Below, one piece after another: positions 1 through 8,215 of a stretch of 64,000 nucleotides of DNA. The notes beneath the pieces are model-generated. The model did no database searches. It had not been told where the DNA came from and saw only the letters and a program-made list of their open reading frames with translations. Source of the stretch: Neorhizobium vignae (GTDB lineage: Bacteria > Pseudomonadota > Alphaproteobacteria > Rhizobiales > Rhizobiaceae). Numbering within the stretch: position 1 is the stretch's first letter; every line of letters begins with the position of its first letter. Location: NCBI RefSeq assembly GCF_000732195.1, contig NZ_JNNU01000003.1, forward strand, positions 310,001-374,000, in the 5' to 3' direction. Made by a program: the position numbers and the translations under genes.

Positions 1-748
1 CGACATAACCTCTGCTGCCATCCATCAGCACGCGGGTATAGGGATGCGCGACGGTGTCGGCGAGCAGCTGCGCCTTAGTCGCCACTTCCACGAAGCCACC
101 GTTCTGCATGATGGCGACGCGATCGCAAAGATGCGCGACGACCGCCAGGTCGTGGCTCACGAGGATATAGGTCAGCTTCTCCCGATCGCGCAGATCCTTC
201 AAGAGATTGAGGATTTCCGCCTGAATGGATACGTCCAGGGCTGAGGTGGGCTCGTCGAGCAGCAGGATCCGCGGTTCCAGGATGAGTGCCCGGGCAATCG
301 CTACGCGCTGCCGCTGTCCGCCCGAAAGCTGATGCGGGAAGCGATAGCGGAAATTGAGGGGCAGCCCGACATCCTTGAGCGCCTTTTCGACGCGCTCCTG
401 CCGGTTGTCCTTGCCGTGGATTTCCAGAGGCTCCAGCAAGGTCCGCCCGATCGTGTGGCGGGGATGGATGGAGCCGAACGGATCCTGGAACACCATCTGT
501 TGCTTGGCGAGCTGTGAAATCGACCGTTTCTGGCCGATCGCCTCGTCGTCGATGCGGATGGAGCCGGTCCATTGTCTGTTCCGGCCGGCGAGCGCTCCAA
601 GGACCGTGGATTTGCCGCAGCCGCTTTCGCCGACCAGTCCGAATGTCTCGCCCTTCGCAACCTCGAAGGACACATCGTTGACGACACGGATGAGGCTGTC
701 GCCGTGGCCATAGGAAACCGCAAGATGATCGACCTTGATCATGGTCAT
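1..748 (-). CDS. Dipeptide/oligopeptide ABC importer, second ATPase (DppF/OppF type), 3' end outside window
   Basis: This is the cytoplasmic ATPase that energises the importer encoded just upstream. It begins at the ATG at 748-746 (MTMIKVDHL) and has no stop before base 1, so about 249 residues are visible. Walker A (GESGCGKST) is near residues 40-48, followed by a Q-loop (QQMVFQDP), the signature LSGGQRQR and Walker B with LLLDEPTSALD, so the nucleotide-binding domain is intact. The last visible part (AHPYTRVLM) is typical of the C-terminal Opp/Dpp region. It lies 3 bp after the stop of the first ATPase and is the last visible gene of a five-gene minus-strand operon. The substrate cannot be read from the ATPase; the neighbouring sugar-acid-type enzymes hint that it may not be a peptide. 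Confidence 0.9.
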   Translation of the reverse strand, partial: MTMIKVDHLAVSYGHGDSLIRVVNDVSFEVAKGETFGLVGESGCGKSTVLGALAGRNRQWTGSIRIDDEAIGQKRSISQLAKQQMVFQDPFGSIHPRHTIGRTLLEPLEIHGKDNRQERVEKALKDVGLPLNFRYRFPHQLSGGQRQRVAIARALILEPRILLLDEPTSALDVSIQAEILNLLKDLRDREKLTYILVSHDLAVVAHLCDRVAIMQNGGFVEVATKAQLLADTVAHPYTRVLMDGSRGYV

Positions 749-751
749 GGT

Positions 752-1600
752 TCAGTTCTCCAACCAGGCCGGATCGCGGCGCAGAACCTCGAGCCGATCG
801 CGCGGATGGTCGAGGCTCGGCAGCGCGTTCAAGAGGCCGCGGGTATACGGATGCTGCGCGTCGTCCAGATCGGCGGCCGCGATCGTTTCCACGACACGAC
901 CCGCATACATGATGATGACGCGGTCGCAGAAGCTGCGCACCAGATTGAGATCGTGGGAGATGAAGATCAGCCCGAGGTTCCGCTCCGTCACCAGGTCGTC
1001 GAGGATGGACAGAACCTGCTGGCGCACGGTCACGTCCAGCGCCGAGGTGGGCTCATCGGCGATGATCAGTGACGGCGAGGCGATCAGCATCATGGAAATC
1101 ATGATGCGCTGCCCCATTCCGCCGGAAACCTCGTGCGGATAAAGGTCGAAAACACGCTGCGGATCGCGGATGTTGACGCGCTCCAGCATGGCCAGCGTCC
1201 GCTGCCGGGCTTCTTTCCGCGAGACCCGCTCATGCAGGATGACGGTCTCCGCAATCTGCTCCCCCACGGTCATGACCGGATTGAGCGAATATTTCGGATC
1301 CTGCAGGATCATCGAAATCCGCCGTCCGCGCACCGAAAGCATCTGCTCCTCGGGGGCGGTCAGCAGGTTGATGTCTTCGAATTGCAGCCTGTCAGCCTTA
1401 ACGACCGCCTGTGGGGGCTGTAGCCGCATGATCGCGCGCCCGACCGTGCTCTTGCCCGAGCCGGATTCGCCGATGATGCCGACTTTCTCGCGGCCGACGC
1501 TGAAGGAGACGTTGCGCACGGCGGTGACGACGCCGGACAGCGTCGGGAATTCCACCGACATGTTCTGAACGGTCAGGATGTTTTCGGGCGGTTTAAGCAT
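752..1600 (-). CDS. Dipeptide/oligopeptide ABC importer, first ATPase (DppD/OppD type)
   Basis: An ATPase subunit of about 282 residues. An in-frame extension exists upstream, but the ATG at 1600 (MLKPPENILTVQN) starts the conserved ABC fold and overlaps the preceding permease gene by 8 bp, the usual arrangement here. Visible motifs are Walker [11 protein letters not shown]-loop ILQDPKYSLNP, signature VSGGMGQR, Walker B LIIADEPTSALD and the switch His in FISHD. The C-terminal HPYTRGLLNALP is characteristic of OppD/DppD proteins. The signature has M-G where many relatives have Q-R, a mild variant. It works with the gene ending at base 1 and the two permeases. Confidence 0.9.
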   Translation of the reverse strand: MLKPPENILTVQNMSVEFPTLSGVVTAVRNVSFSVGREKVGIIGESGSGKSTVGRAIMRLQPPQAVVKADRLQFEDINLLTAPEEQMLSVRGRRISMILQDPKYSLNPVMTVGEQIAETVILHERVSRKEARQRTLAMLERVNIRDPQRVFDLYPHEVSGGMGQRIMISMMLIASPSLIIADEPTSALDVTVRQQVLSILDDLVTERNLGLIFISHDLNLVRSFCDRVIIMYAGRVVETIAAADLDDAQHPYTRGLLNALPSLDHPRDRLEVLRRDPAWLEN

Positions 1601-2531
1601 TGCGGGGATCCAGTATGTCGCGCAGGCCGTCGCCGAAGAGATTGAACGCCAAGCTGACGACCAGGATTGCAAGGCCCGGGATCGTCGTCAGCCACCACGC
1701 ATCGAGAAGATACTTGCGTCCGGCGGCGGCCATGGCGCCCCATTCGGCCATCGGCGGCTGGGCGCCGAGGCCGAGGAAGCCGAGGCCCGCGGCGGTGAGG
1801 ATGATGCTCGACATGTTGAGAGTCAGGCGGACGATGATGGACGGCGCACAGAGCGGCACGATATGGCGAAGCAGAATGCGGCCCATGCGCGCGCCCTGCA
1901 GTTCTGCGGCGACGACGAAGTCGGCATGGCGGAAGGTCAGCGTTTCCGCCCGCGCCAGCCGGGCGATCGGCGGCCATATGGTCAAGGCGATGGCGATCAC
2001 CGCATTTTCGATGCCGGGCCCGAGTGCCGCCGAGAACGCCAGCGCCAGGACAAGGCTCGGGAAGGAGAGGAAGATATCGGTGATGCGCATCAGCACGACA
2101 TCGACCCAGCCGCCGAGATAACCTGCGCTGGCACCGATCACGAAGCCGATCGGAGCGACGATGACGGTCACCAGGATGCTGATATAGAGCGTCGTGCGCG
2201 CCCCGTAGACGACGCGTGTGTAGACGTCTCGACCGAACTCGTCGGTGCCGAACCAGTGGCTTGCCGAAGGCGCCTTGAGCGCCGTCGCGAGATCCTGGCC
2301 GTAGGGGTCGTAGACCGTCAGCACGGGCGCCAGCGCAGCAATGATGACGAGGGTTATGACCACGGCGAAGCCTGCAAACGCCAGCGGGTTCGCGAGCAGG
2401 CTAAGCCAGGCCACATAGGCCTTGTGCAGTCTGGCCTGCTTCGTGGAGGTGAAGTCCTCGTTGATGAGCCAGTTGTGAAGGTCGGTGAAGTAACCGGATT
2501 TGGTCATGGCGGTACCGGGGTCCTGGGTCAT
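1593..2531 (-). CDS. Dipeptide/oligopeptide ABC importer permease (DppC/OppC type)
   Basis: Inner-membrane permease of about 312 residues. The start was chosen at ATG 2531-2529, which overlaps the TGA of the upstream permease in an ATGA junction; a second Met 8 codons later (2507) is the alternative. The N-terminal cytoplasmic segment is followed by a hydrophobic helix (LAFAGFAVVITLVIIAALAPV), the family hallmark HWFGTDEFGRDVYTRVVYG, several hydrophobic segments and an EAA-like loop (AELQGARMGRILLRHIVP). The C-terminus carries LGLGAQPPMAEWGAM, diagnostic of DppC-type permeases. It pairs with the DppB-type permease upstream. Confidence 0.92.
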   Translation of the reverse strand: MTQDPGTAMTKSGYFTDLHNWLINEDFTSTKQARLHKAYVAWLSLLANPLAFAGFAVVITLVIIAALAPVLTVYDPYGQDLATALKAPSASHWFGTDEFGRDVYTRVVYGARTTLYISILVTVIVAPIGFVIGASAGYLGGWVDVVLMRITDIFLSFPSLVLALAFSAALGPGIENAVIAIALTIWPPIARLARAETLTFRHADFVVAAELQGARMGRILLRHIVPLCAPSIIVRLTLNMSSIILTAAGLGFLGLGAQPPMAEWGAMAAAGRKYLLDAWWLTTIPGLAILVVSLAFNLFGDGLRDILDPRNA

Positions 2532-3583
2532 CGGGTTCGGGGATCGATGAAGCGGTAGACGATATCCGACAGGAGGTTGATCGCGATCGAGATGATGCCG
2601 ATCAGGAGGACGCCGCCGAGAACCGCGTTCATGTCTGCGAAGAACAAGGCGGAGGTGAGATACTGGCCGAGGCCCGGCCAGGAGAATACCGTCTCGATGA
2701 GCACGGTGCCGTCGAGAAGGCCGCAATAGGCGAGCGCCACGACCGTGAGCAGCTGGACCCGGATGTTGCGGAAGGCGTGGCGCCAGATGATCGGCCGCGT
2801 GCCGAGGCCCTTTGCGCGGGCCGTCAGGATATATTCCTGCCGGAGCTGTTCAAGCATGAAGCTGCGGCTCATGCGGCTGAGATAGGCCATGGCCGCATAA
2901 CCGAGGATGAGCGCGGGCGCGATGACATGGTGGAGCGCGCTCCAGAAGACGTTCCATTCCCCGGCGAGAAGCGAGTCGATGATCAGCGAGTTCGTCGGCC
3001 CTTCGACAAGCCCCTCGTTATAGATGTCAATGCGGCCACCGGCGGGAATGACGCCGAAGTTGGCGTAGAATATGAGGATCACCGTCGTGCCGATCCAGAA
3101 GATCGGCGTGGAATGCCCGAGCAGCCCAACGATACGGGCGAGATGATCGACCCAGGTCCCTTTCCGCACGGCTGACAGGATGCCGAGGGGAACCCCGAAC
3201 CCTGCGCCGATGATCGTCGCGAGCGTGGCGAGCTCCAGCGTTGCGGGGAATACCCGCGCGAGATCACTCGCCACCTGGTTTTTGGTGACGTGCGACTGGC
3301 CGAAATCCAGCCGCACGATATCGGCAAGATAGGAGCCGAACTGCACATAGATGGGCCTGTCCAACCCCATCTCCTTGTAGACGCGATCATAGGTCGACTG
3401 ATCCGCCTGATCGCCGACCACGGCGATGACCGGGTCAGCCGGGATCATCCGGCCGACGACGAAGGTGATGATCAGAAGGCCAAGCAAGGTCGTCGCGATC
3501 ACCGCGAGCGACGTGGCAAGTTTACGCCCGGCGGACAGCAGCTTTCTGCTGCCCGCGCGTCGCGTTTCGATGGTCTGTGACAT
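2528..3583 (-). CDS. Dipeptide/oligopeptide ABC importer permease (DppB/OppB type)
   Basis: Inner-membrane permease of about 351 residues, the first of the two permease genes. The first membrane helix (LAVIATTLLGLLIITFVVG) is followed by the periplasmic loop with MGLDRPIYVQFGSYL, typical of DppB. The EAA loop appears as ILTARAKGLGTRPIIWRHAFRN, and VLIETVFSWPGLGQYL is also family-specific. The ATG at 3583 is used; a TTG two codons upstream (3589) is better spaced from an AGGA motif and may be the true start. It follows the solute-binding protein gene by about 30 bp. Confidence 0.92.
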   Translation of the reverse strand: MSQTIETRRAGSRKLLSAGRKLATSLAVIATTLLGLLIITFVVGRMIPADPVIAVVGDQADQSTYDRVYKEMGLDRPIYVQFGSYLADIVRLDFGQSHVTKNQVASDLARVFPATLELATLATIIGAGFGVPLGILSAVRKGTWVDHLARIVGLLGHSTPIFWIGTTVILIFYANFGVIPAGGRIDIYNEGLVEGPTNSLIIDSLLAGEWNVFWSALHHVIAPALILGYAAMAYLSRMSRSFMLEQLRQEYILTARAKGLGTRPIIWRHAFRNIRVQLLTVVALAYCGLLDGTVLIETVFSWPGLGQYLTSALFFADMNAVLGGVLLIGIISIAINLLSDIVYRFIDPRTR

Positions 3584-3613
3584 GCTCAATTGCGCAGTTC
3601 CTAGAAGAGGCGA

Positions 3614-5209
3614 TCAATTGCCCTTGTTGACCGTGTCCCAGCGGGTCAGCCAGGTCGAATGGCCGATATAGCCCTTCACTTCGTTGCGAACCGCCTTGGC
3701 GTCGGTGCGCAGAAACGAGGTGACGAGGGCCGGCGACGAAGCAAGATAGGCCTCGTTGATCTTGGTATAGAGTCCGGCGCGCTTCGACTGGTCGGTCTCG
3801 TGCGCGGCAGCGGTGACCATCTGCTGGATTTCCTTGGGAACATCCCAGGCCGTGCGCCAGGCATTCAGGCCGACGAGCTTGGCCTCGTCGGTATTGTTGG
3901 CATTCGTCGCATAGGATTGCAGAACCGCATGCGGGTCCGGGAGCCGGTCGCCTGAGCGGGCCGAAAAGATCTCGAACTGGCGGTTGCGGAACTTGCCGAT
4001 ATGGTCGCCGCCCTGCAGGTCGAGCTTGATGCCGGCCTTGGCGGCATTGGCCTGAAGCGACTGGGCGACTTCGTATTCGGGCGTTACCGGCGTCGCGTAA
4101 TAGACCTTGGAAAAGCCATTCGGATAACCGGCCTCGGTGAGAAGCTGCTTGGCCTTTTCGATATCGAGCTTGTACGGGTTCTTGTCGATCGCGCCCGGCA
4201 GGCCGGCCGGCACGATCGTCTGCTGTTTGATACCGTAATATTTCATGACGGTGCCCGCGAGGCCGTCATAATCGATTAGGTAGCGGAACGCCTCGCGCAC
4301 CTTCGGCTTCGACAGAATTTCATCCTTCTGGTTCAGGGCCAGATAGTAAAAGCCGAAGCCGGGGGTCTTCTGGATCGTTACCTTGCCCCCCGTTTCGAGC
4401 GCGCCGAGGTCCGTGGACGAAAGCCGCGTCGCCACATCGGCGTCGCCGGCATCGATCTGCAGGCGCTGGGCGGACGATTCAGGGATATGCCGCAGCAAAA
4501 CGCGGCGCATCTTGGGTTCGCCCTGCCAGTAGTCCTTGAACGCCTCGGCGATGATCAGCTCGTTGACACGCCATGTCCGCAACGTATAGGGGCCGGAGCC
4601 CGCGTCGGCGGTCTGCAGGAATTCCCTTCCCATATCGCCGCCCTTGTCCTTGTCGGCAAGGAACTTGCTGTCCAGGATCGAGGTGGAGAAACTGGCAAGC
4701 GAATAGAGGATGAGGTTTGAATTCCAGACCTCGGGGGTTTCGACAACGACGGTCGAACCGTCCGTCGCGCGAATGAGCTTTTCGACGTTGTCAGCCGTAA
4801 AACCCCACTGGCGCAGGTCCGTCGACGGCGCGAGGCCAAGCTTCACCAGCCGGCGCAGCGACCATTCGACATCCTTTGCGGTCAGCGGGTTGCCGGAGTG
4901 GAATTTGACGCCCGAGCGGATTTTGAACGTAAACGTCTTGCCATCTGGAGAAACCGTCCAGCTCTCGGCGATGCCAGGCTGCGGCTTAGATATGTCGTCG
5001 GCCGGCAGGACGATCAGCCGCTCGTACAGATTGGCGACGATCTCGGCGGCTTCCAGCTGGTTTATCTCGTTGGGGTCAAGCCCGCGCAGGGACGAGGTGT
5101 CCATGGCGACGACCAGTTGATCCTTCGGCGTCGCCGCCAAAGCAAGGCTTGGCGCAGCCAATGACAGGGCAGCGATGCTGGAAAGCAGAATGACGTGACG
5201 TCTAAGCAT
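3614..5209 (-). CDS. ABC importer periplasmic solute-binding protein, SBP_bac_5 family (DppA/OppA-like)
   Basis: A 531-residue periplasmic binding protein and first gene of the minus-strand operon. Residues 1-25 form a Sec signal peptide (Arg-rich start, hydrophobic core, LALA|ATPK cleavage). The family 5 pattern is clear: GLDPNEINQLEAAEIVANLYE near the N-terminus, then AESWTVSPDGKTFTFKIRSGVKFHSG with LTAKDVEWSLRRL, and YLALNQKDEILSKPKVREAF in the middle. Family 5 proteins bind peptides, nickel, opines or oligosaccharides, so the ligand is open. The divergent neighbours (GntR regulator, DapA-like enzyme, GalD-like dehydratase) suggest a sugar-acid or related ligand, by context only. Confidence 0.92.
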   Translation of the reverse strand: MLRRHVILLSSIAALSLAAPSLALAATPKDQLVVAMDTSSLRGLDPNEINQLEAAEIVANLYERLIVLPADDISKPQPGIAESWTVSPDGKTFTFKIRSGVKFHSGNPLTAKDVEWSLRRLVKLGLAPSTDLRQWGFTADNVEKLIRATDGSTVVVETPEVWNSNLILYSLASFSTSILDSKFLADKDKGGDMGREFLQTADAGSGPYTLRTWRVNELIIAEAFKDYWQGEPKMRRVLLRHIPESSAQRLQIDAGDADVATRLSSTDLGALETGGKVTIQKTPGFGFYYLALNQKDEILSKPKVREAFRYLIDYDGLAGTVMKYYGIKQQTIVPAGLPGAIDKNPYKLDIEKAKQLLTEAGYPNGFSKVYYATPVTPEYEVAQSLQANAAKAGIKLDLQGGDHIGKFRNRQFEIFSARSGDRLPDPHAVLQSYATNANNTDEAKLVGLNAWRTAWDVPKEIQQMVTAAAHETDQSKRAGLYTKINEAYLASSPALVTSFLRTDAKAVRNEVKGYIGHSTWLTRWDTVNKGN

Positions 5210-5276
5210 AAAAATCCTCCTCCGGGCTCCTCAAATCGCATCGACGACAGATTTTCGTATCGACATAGATCTGAAG

Positions 5277-5290
5277 TCTGGTATATCAGA
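5277..5290. promoter_or_regulatory. Candidate GntR/FCD operator between the divergent dpp-like operon and the gntR gene
   Basis: TCTGGTATATCAGA is symmetric at 12 of 14 positions. GntR/FCD regulators commonly bind short palindromes with a TGGTATACCA-like centre. The site lies 67 bp upstream of the importer gene start and 40 bp upstream of the GntR start, so one dimer could control both. Inference from sequence only. Confidence 0.5.
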
Positions 5291-5330
5291 TCCCACAATC
5301 TCACTGTCTCGTCAACGGATTTCGCGAAAA

Positions 5331-6041
5331 ATGATTCCTGAGCCAACTGGAAGCCCACGGTCCGAAGCGTTTGCGAAGATCGATCCGAAATTTCAGATGA
5401 CGGTGCGGGATCACGTCCATCGCACCCTGCGAGCCGCTATCCTTGCAGGACGGTTCGCGACGGGGGAGAAGCTCAACGAGCGCAGCCTCGCCGAGCAGTT
5501 CGGCGTAAGCACGACGCCGATCAAGGAGGCCCTGCGCCAACTTGAGACGGAAGGCCTGGTCGAGGCTCTACCCCGGCGCGGCGTTATCATTCGGTTTGAT
5601 ATGAGCTGGGCGGAGGAGATGATTCTCGCTCGCGCGGCGCTTGAGTCGATGATCGCACACTTGGCCGCAAAGCGCATCGGCAAGCCGGCCGGCGCCGAGT
5701 TGACGGCGATAGCCGACCTGATGGCCAAGGCGACGTTGTCCGCGGATGCGGACAGCCTCGTTTCCCTCAACGAGCAATTCCACGAACACATTCACCGCAG
5801 TTCCCGCTGCGGTTACCTCGCGAAATTGATCGAACGGCAGCAATTCTACGACGCCAGCATCCGCCGCGTCATCCACATGGATCCCGCCGAGCGTCAGAAA
5901 GCGCTCGAAGAGCACACCGCCATCGCCAAGGCCATCGTCACGGGTGATGCGGATCTCGCCGAACGGCAGATGCGCAACCATGTCGTGCGCTCCGGTGAAA
6001 CCTATCTGAACATCGTTTTCGGCAACAAAAAGGATATCTGA
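5331..6041 (+). CDS. GntR-family transcriptional regulator, FadR/FCD subfamily
   Basis: A 236-residue regulator. The N-terminal winged helix (about residues 25-90) has RSLAEQFGVSTTPIKEALRQLETEGLV, the GntR helix-turn-helix and wing. The C-terminal all-helical FCD domain (about 95-230) contains NEQFHEHIHRSSR and later EEHTAIAKAIVTGDADLAERQMRNHV, which supply the Asp/His residues that bind metal or a carboxylate ligand in this subfamily. It lies divergent to the importer and 1 bp before the DapA-like gene, so it is probably the local repressor of both units, with a sugar-acid-like effector. The ATG at 5331 has a weak ribosome site; an internal ATG near 5398 would still keep the HTH. Confidence 0.92.
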   Translation: MIPEPTGSPRSEAFAKIDPKFQMTVRDHVHRTLRAAILAGRFATGEKLNERSLAEQFGVSTTPIKEALRQLETEGLVEALPRRGVIIRFDMSWAEEMILARAALESMIAHLAAKRIGKPAGAELTAIADLMAKATLSADADSLVSLNEQFHEHIHRSSRCGYLAKLIERQQFYDASIRRVIHMDPAERQKALEEHTAIAKAIVTGDADLAERQMRNHVVRSGETYLNIVFGNKKDI

Positions 6042-6042
6042 C

Positions 6043-6963
6043 GTGAATGACAGGTTGCAGACTGTAAGAAAGGCGCTGACCGGCATTTCGGGTGTTCCGG
6101 TGACGCCTTACCGGCAAGACGGGACTGTCGACGTCGAAAAGCTCGCCGCGCTGATCAAGCGGCTGGCAGCCGCCATGGTGCACAACCTGATGGCGGCCGG
6201 CAATACCGGCGAGTTCTTCACGCTCACCATGGACGAAGTCCGCACGGTGCATGCCGCCACGATCAAGGCCGCCGACGGCATGTCGCTGGTGAGCGCTGCC
6301 GTCGGCCGCTCGCTGACCGAAGCAAAGGCGCTTGCGAAAGACGCGATTGCCGAAGGTGCGGATGCGATCATGGGCCACCATCCCATGGACCCGTTTGCCG
6401 GGCCATCCTATCAGGCCGGCTATTTCCTGGAACTGGCGGATTTCTGTACCGTACCGGTCATCGCCTATGTACGCAGCGACAGCTTTTCGGTCGAAGATTT
6501 CCGCAAACTCGCCCTGCATCCGAACATTGCCGGCATCAAGTTTGCCTCGTCGAACCTGATGCTGCTGGCGGACGTCATTCGAGCCACCCATGACGCTCCG
6601 GCAATCTGGGTCTGCGGTCTGGCCGAAGGCTGGGCGCCGGCATTCTACGCCATGGGCGCCAAGGGCTTCACGTCGGGTCTCGTCAACGTATTCCCCGAGC
6701 GCTCGCATGCGATCCATCGCGCGCTGGAGGCCGGTAACTATGAGAGGGCACGCGAACTGATCGACGGCATTGCCGGCTTCGAAATGCTCCGTACCAAATA
6801 CAACAACGGCGCCAACGTGACGGTTGTGAAGGAAGCGCTCGGCATGCTCGGCACCGATGTCGGCCCGGTGCGCGTCCCGGGCGTCGTCGCCCTCAACGAC
6901 GATGAGCGGCGGCTTCTGCGTGGCATCGTCGATCGCGTCAAAACCGAAACGATTGCCGCCTGA
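6043..6963 (+). CDS. Dihydrodipicolinate synthase / N-acetylneuraminate lyase family protein (class I aldolase or dehydratase)
   Basis: A 306-residue TIM-barrel enzyme that starts with GTG at 6043 directly after the regulator stop. Family landmarks are GNTGE at residues 53-57 (GTTGE in DapA), Tyr142 in PVIAYV, and the Schiff-base Lys166 in AGIKFAS. It should therefore form a Lys-pyruvate-type intermediate. The first Thr of the GTTGE motif is Asn, and the region after Tyr142 (VRSD) differs from the DapA NVPSRT loop, so it is not the lysine-pathway enzyme. Next to an acid-sugar dehydratase, a 2-keto-3-deoxy-sugar-acid aldolase or dehydratase role is plausible (inference). Confidence 0.88.
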   Translation: MNDRLQTVRKALTGISGVPVTPYRQDGTVDVEKLAALIKRLAAAMVHNLMAAGNTGEFFTLTMDEVRTVHAATIKAADGMSLVSAAVGRSLTEAKALAKDAIAEGADAIMGHHPMDPFAGPSYQAGYFLELADFCTVPVIAYVRSDSFSVEDFRKLALHPNIAGIKFASSNLMLLADVIRATHDAPAIWVCGLAEGWAPAFYAMGAKGFTSGLVNVFPERSHAIHRALEAGNYERARELIDGIAGFEMLRTKYNNGANVTVVKEALGMLGTDVGPVRVPGVVALNDDERRLLRGIVDRVKTETIAA

Positions 6964-6976
6964 GGAGGAAACCAAA

Positions 6977-8116
6977 GTGCATATTACCGGAATAAAGACG
7001 TACATGCAGCGCGTGGACGAGCGTCCTCGCCTGCTGCTGAAGATCGAGACCAGCGAAGGCATTTCCGGCTGGGGTGAATGCTACAATCACGGCCCCGACC
7101 TGGCGCTTCCGCCGCTTCTCGATTACCTTTTCCATCAGATCGAGGGCGAAGACCCGCGCCGCGTGGAATTCCTCGTTCTGAAGCTCAACCAACAGTGCCG
7201 GTTTCCTCCCGGGGCGCTCGGCCTTGCCGCGATTTCTGCAATCGATCACGCGTTGTGGGATATCGCCGGCAAGGCTGCGGGTCTGCCGGTCTACATGCTG
7301 CTCGGCGGCAATGTGCGTGACCGCGTCCGCGTCTATTGCGGCGTTTACACCGCACCCGATCCGCAGGACGCGCTCGATCAGACGCTCAAGCTCAATGCAG
7401 ACTACGGTTATACCGCGTTCAAGCTGAGCCCCTATCGCCGCGATCTTCACAACAGCCGCTGGGGCGAATTGGTGAAGGAAACGGGCGACTATTTCGGCAA
7501 GATCCGCGAGATCACCCCTTCGCATTTCGAATTCGCCTTCGATTCGCACGCGAAGATCTACGAACCCTACCAGGCTGTCCAAATGGCGGCCGCGATCGCA
7601 CCCTATGATCCGCTTTTTTACGAAGAACCGATACGGCCGGAACATATCCCCGCATGGGCGGAGCTGAAGTCGAAGGTAACGGTGCCCTTGGCAACCGGCG
7701 AATCTCTCTACAATCGCTTCGAGTTCCTGTCGCTGCTGACGGCCCGTGGTGCGGACATCATCCAACCGGACATCTGCGTCGTCGGCGGCGTCACCGAAAT
7801 GCGTCGCATCGCTGCCATCGCCGAAGCGCATTACGTGACGATTGCGCCGCATAACCCGATGGGGCCGCTGGCAACCGCCGTGAACATCCATTTCTGCGCC
7901 GCCCAGCCGAACTTCAAGATCCTGGAGTTCAAGCCGCATGTGCATGCGCCCTGGGCGCTCGACCCCTATATGCCGGTGGACGGATATATGAACCTGCGCC
8001 CGGATCGCCCGGGCTGGGGTATCGAGATCGACGAAAAAGTGCTGGCCAAGGACGATTACGTTCACTGGGAGCGGAAAATCACCCGCAAGCCGGATGGCTC
8101 GACCGCCTATCCGTGA
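6977..8116 (+). CDS. Enolase-superfamily sugar-acid dehydratase, galactonate-dehydratase-like (mandelate racemase/muconate lactonizing family)
   Basis: About 379 residues. The GTG at 6977 follows a strong GAGGAGG site; a longer frame runs back into the previous gene and was rejected. The capping domain (1-115) is followed by the barrel with Lys149 (FKLSP), D189-S-H191, E216-E217 (EEP), E242 (ATGES) and H292 (PHNPMGP). The D-x-H metal/acid-base pair and the PHxPxGP motif match D-galactonate dehydratase rather than mandelate racemase, which has K-x-K. The predicted reaction is syn-dehydration of an aldonate to a 2-keto-3-deoxy acid, which the DapA-like enzyme just upstream could process. The exact sugar is not deducible. 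Confidence 0.88.
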   Translation: MHITGIKTYMQRVDERPRLLLKIETSEGISGWGECYNHGPDLALPPLLDYLFHQIEGEDPRRVEFLVLKLNQQCRFPPGALGLAAISAIDHALWDIAGKAAGLPVYMLLGGNVRDRVRVYCGVYTAPDPQDALDQTLKLNADYGYTAFKLSPYRRDLHNSRWGELVKETGDYFGKIREITPSHFEFAFDSHAKIYEPYQAVQMAAAIAPYDPLFYEEPIRPEHIPAWAELKSKVTVPLATGESLYNRFEFLSLLTARGADIIQPDICVVGGVTEMRRIAAIAEAHYVTIAPHNPMGPLATAVNIHFCAAQPNFKILEFKPHVHAPWALDPYMPVDGYMNLRPDRPGWGIEIDEKVLAKDDYVHWERKITRKPDGSTAYP

Positions 8117-8215
8117 AACAAGGGCCAGGCCACCATATAGCACGCACCCCGTTGCTGGCCGGTGAGGAGGGAGATTTCCTGACCTGTCAGCCGCTGCCGC
8201 CGGCGGTCGCGCGAG

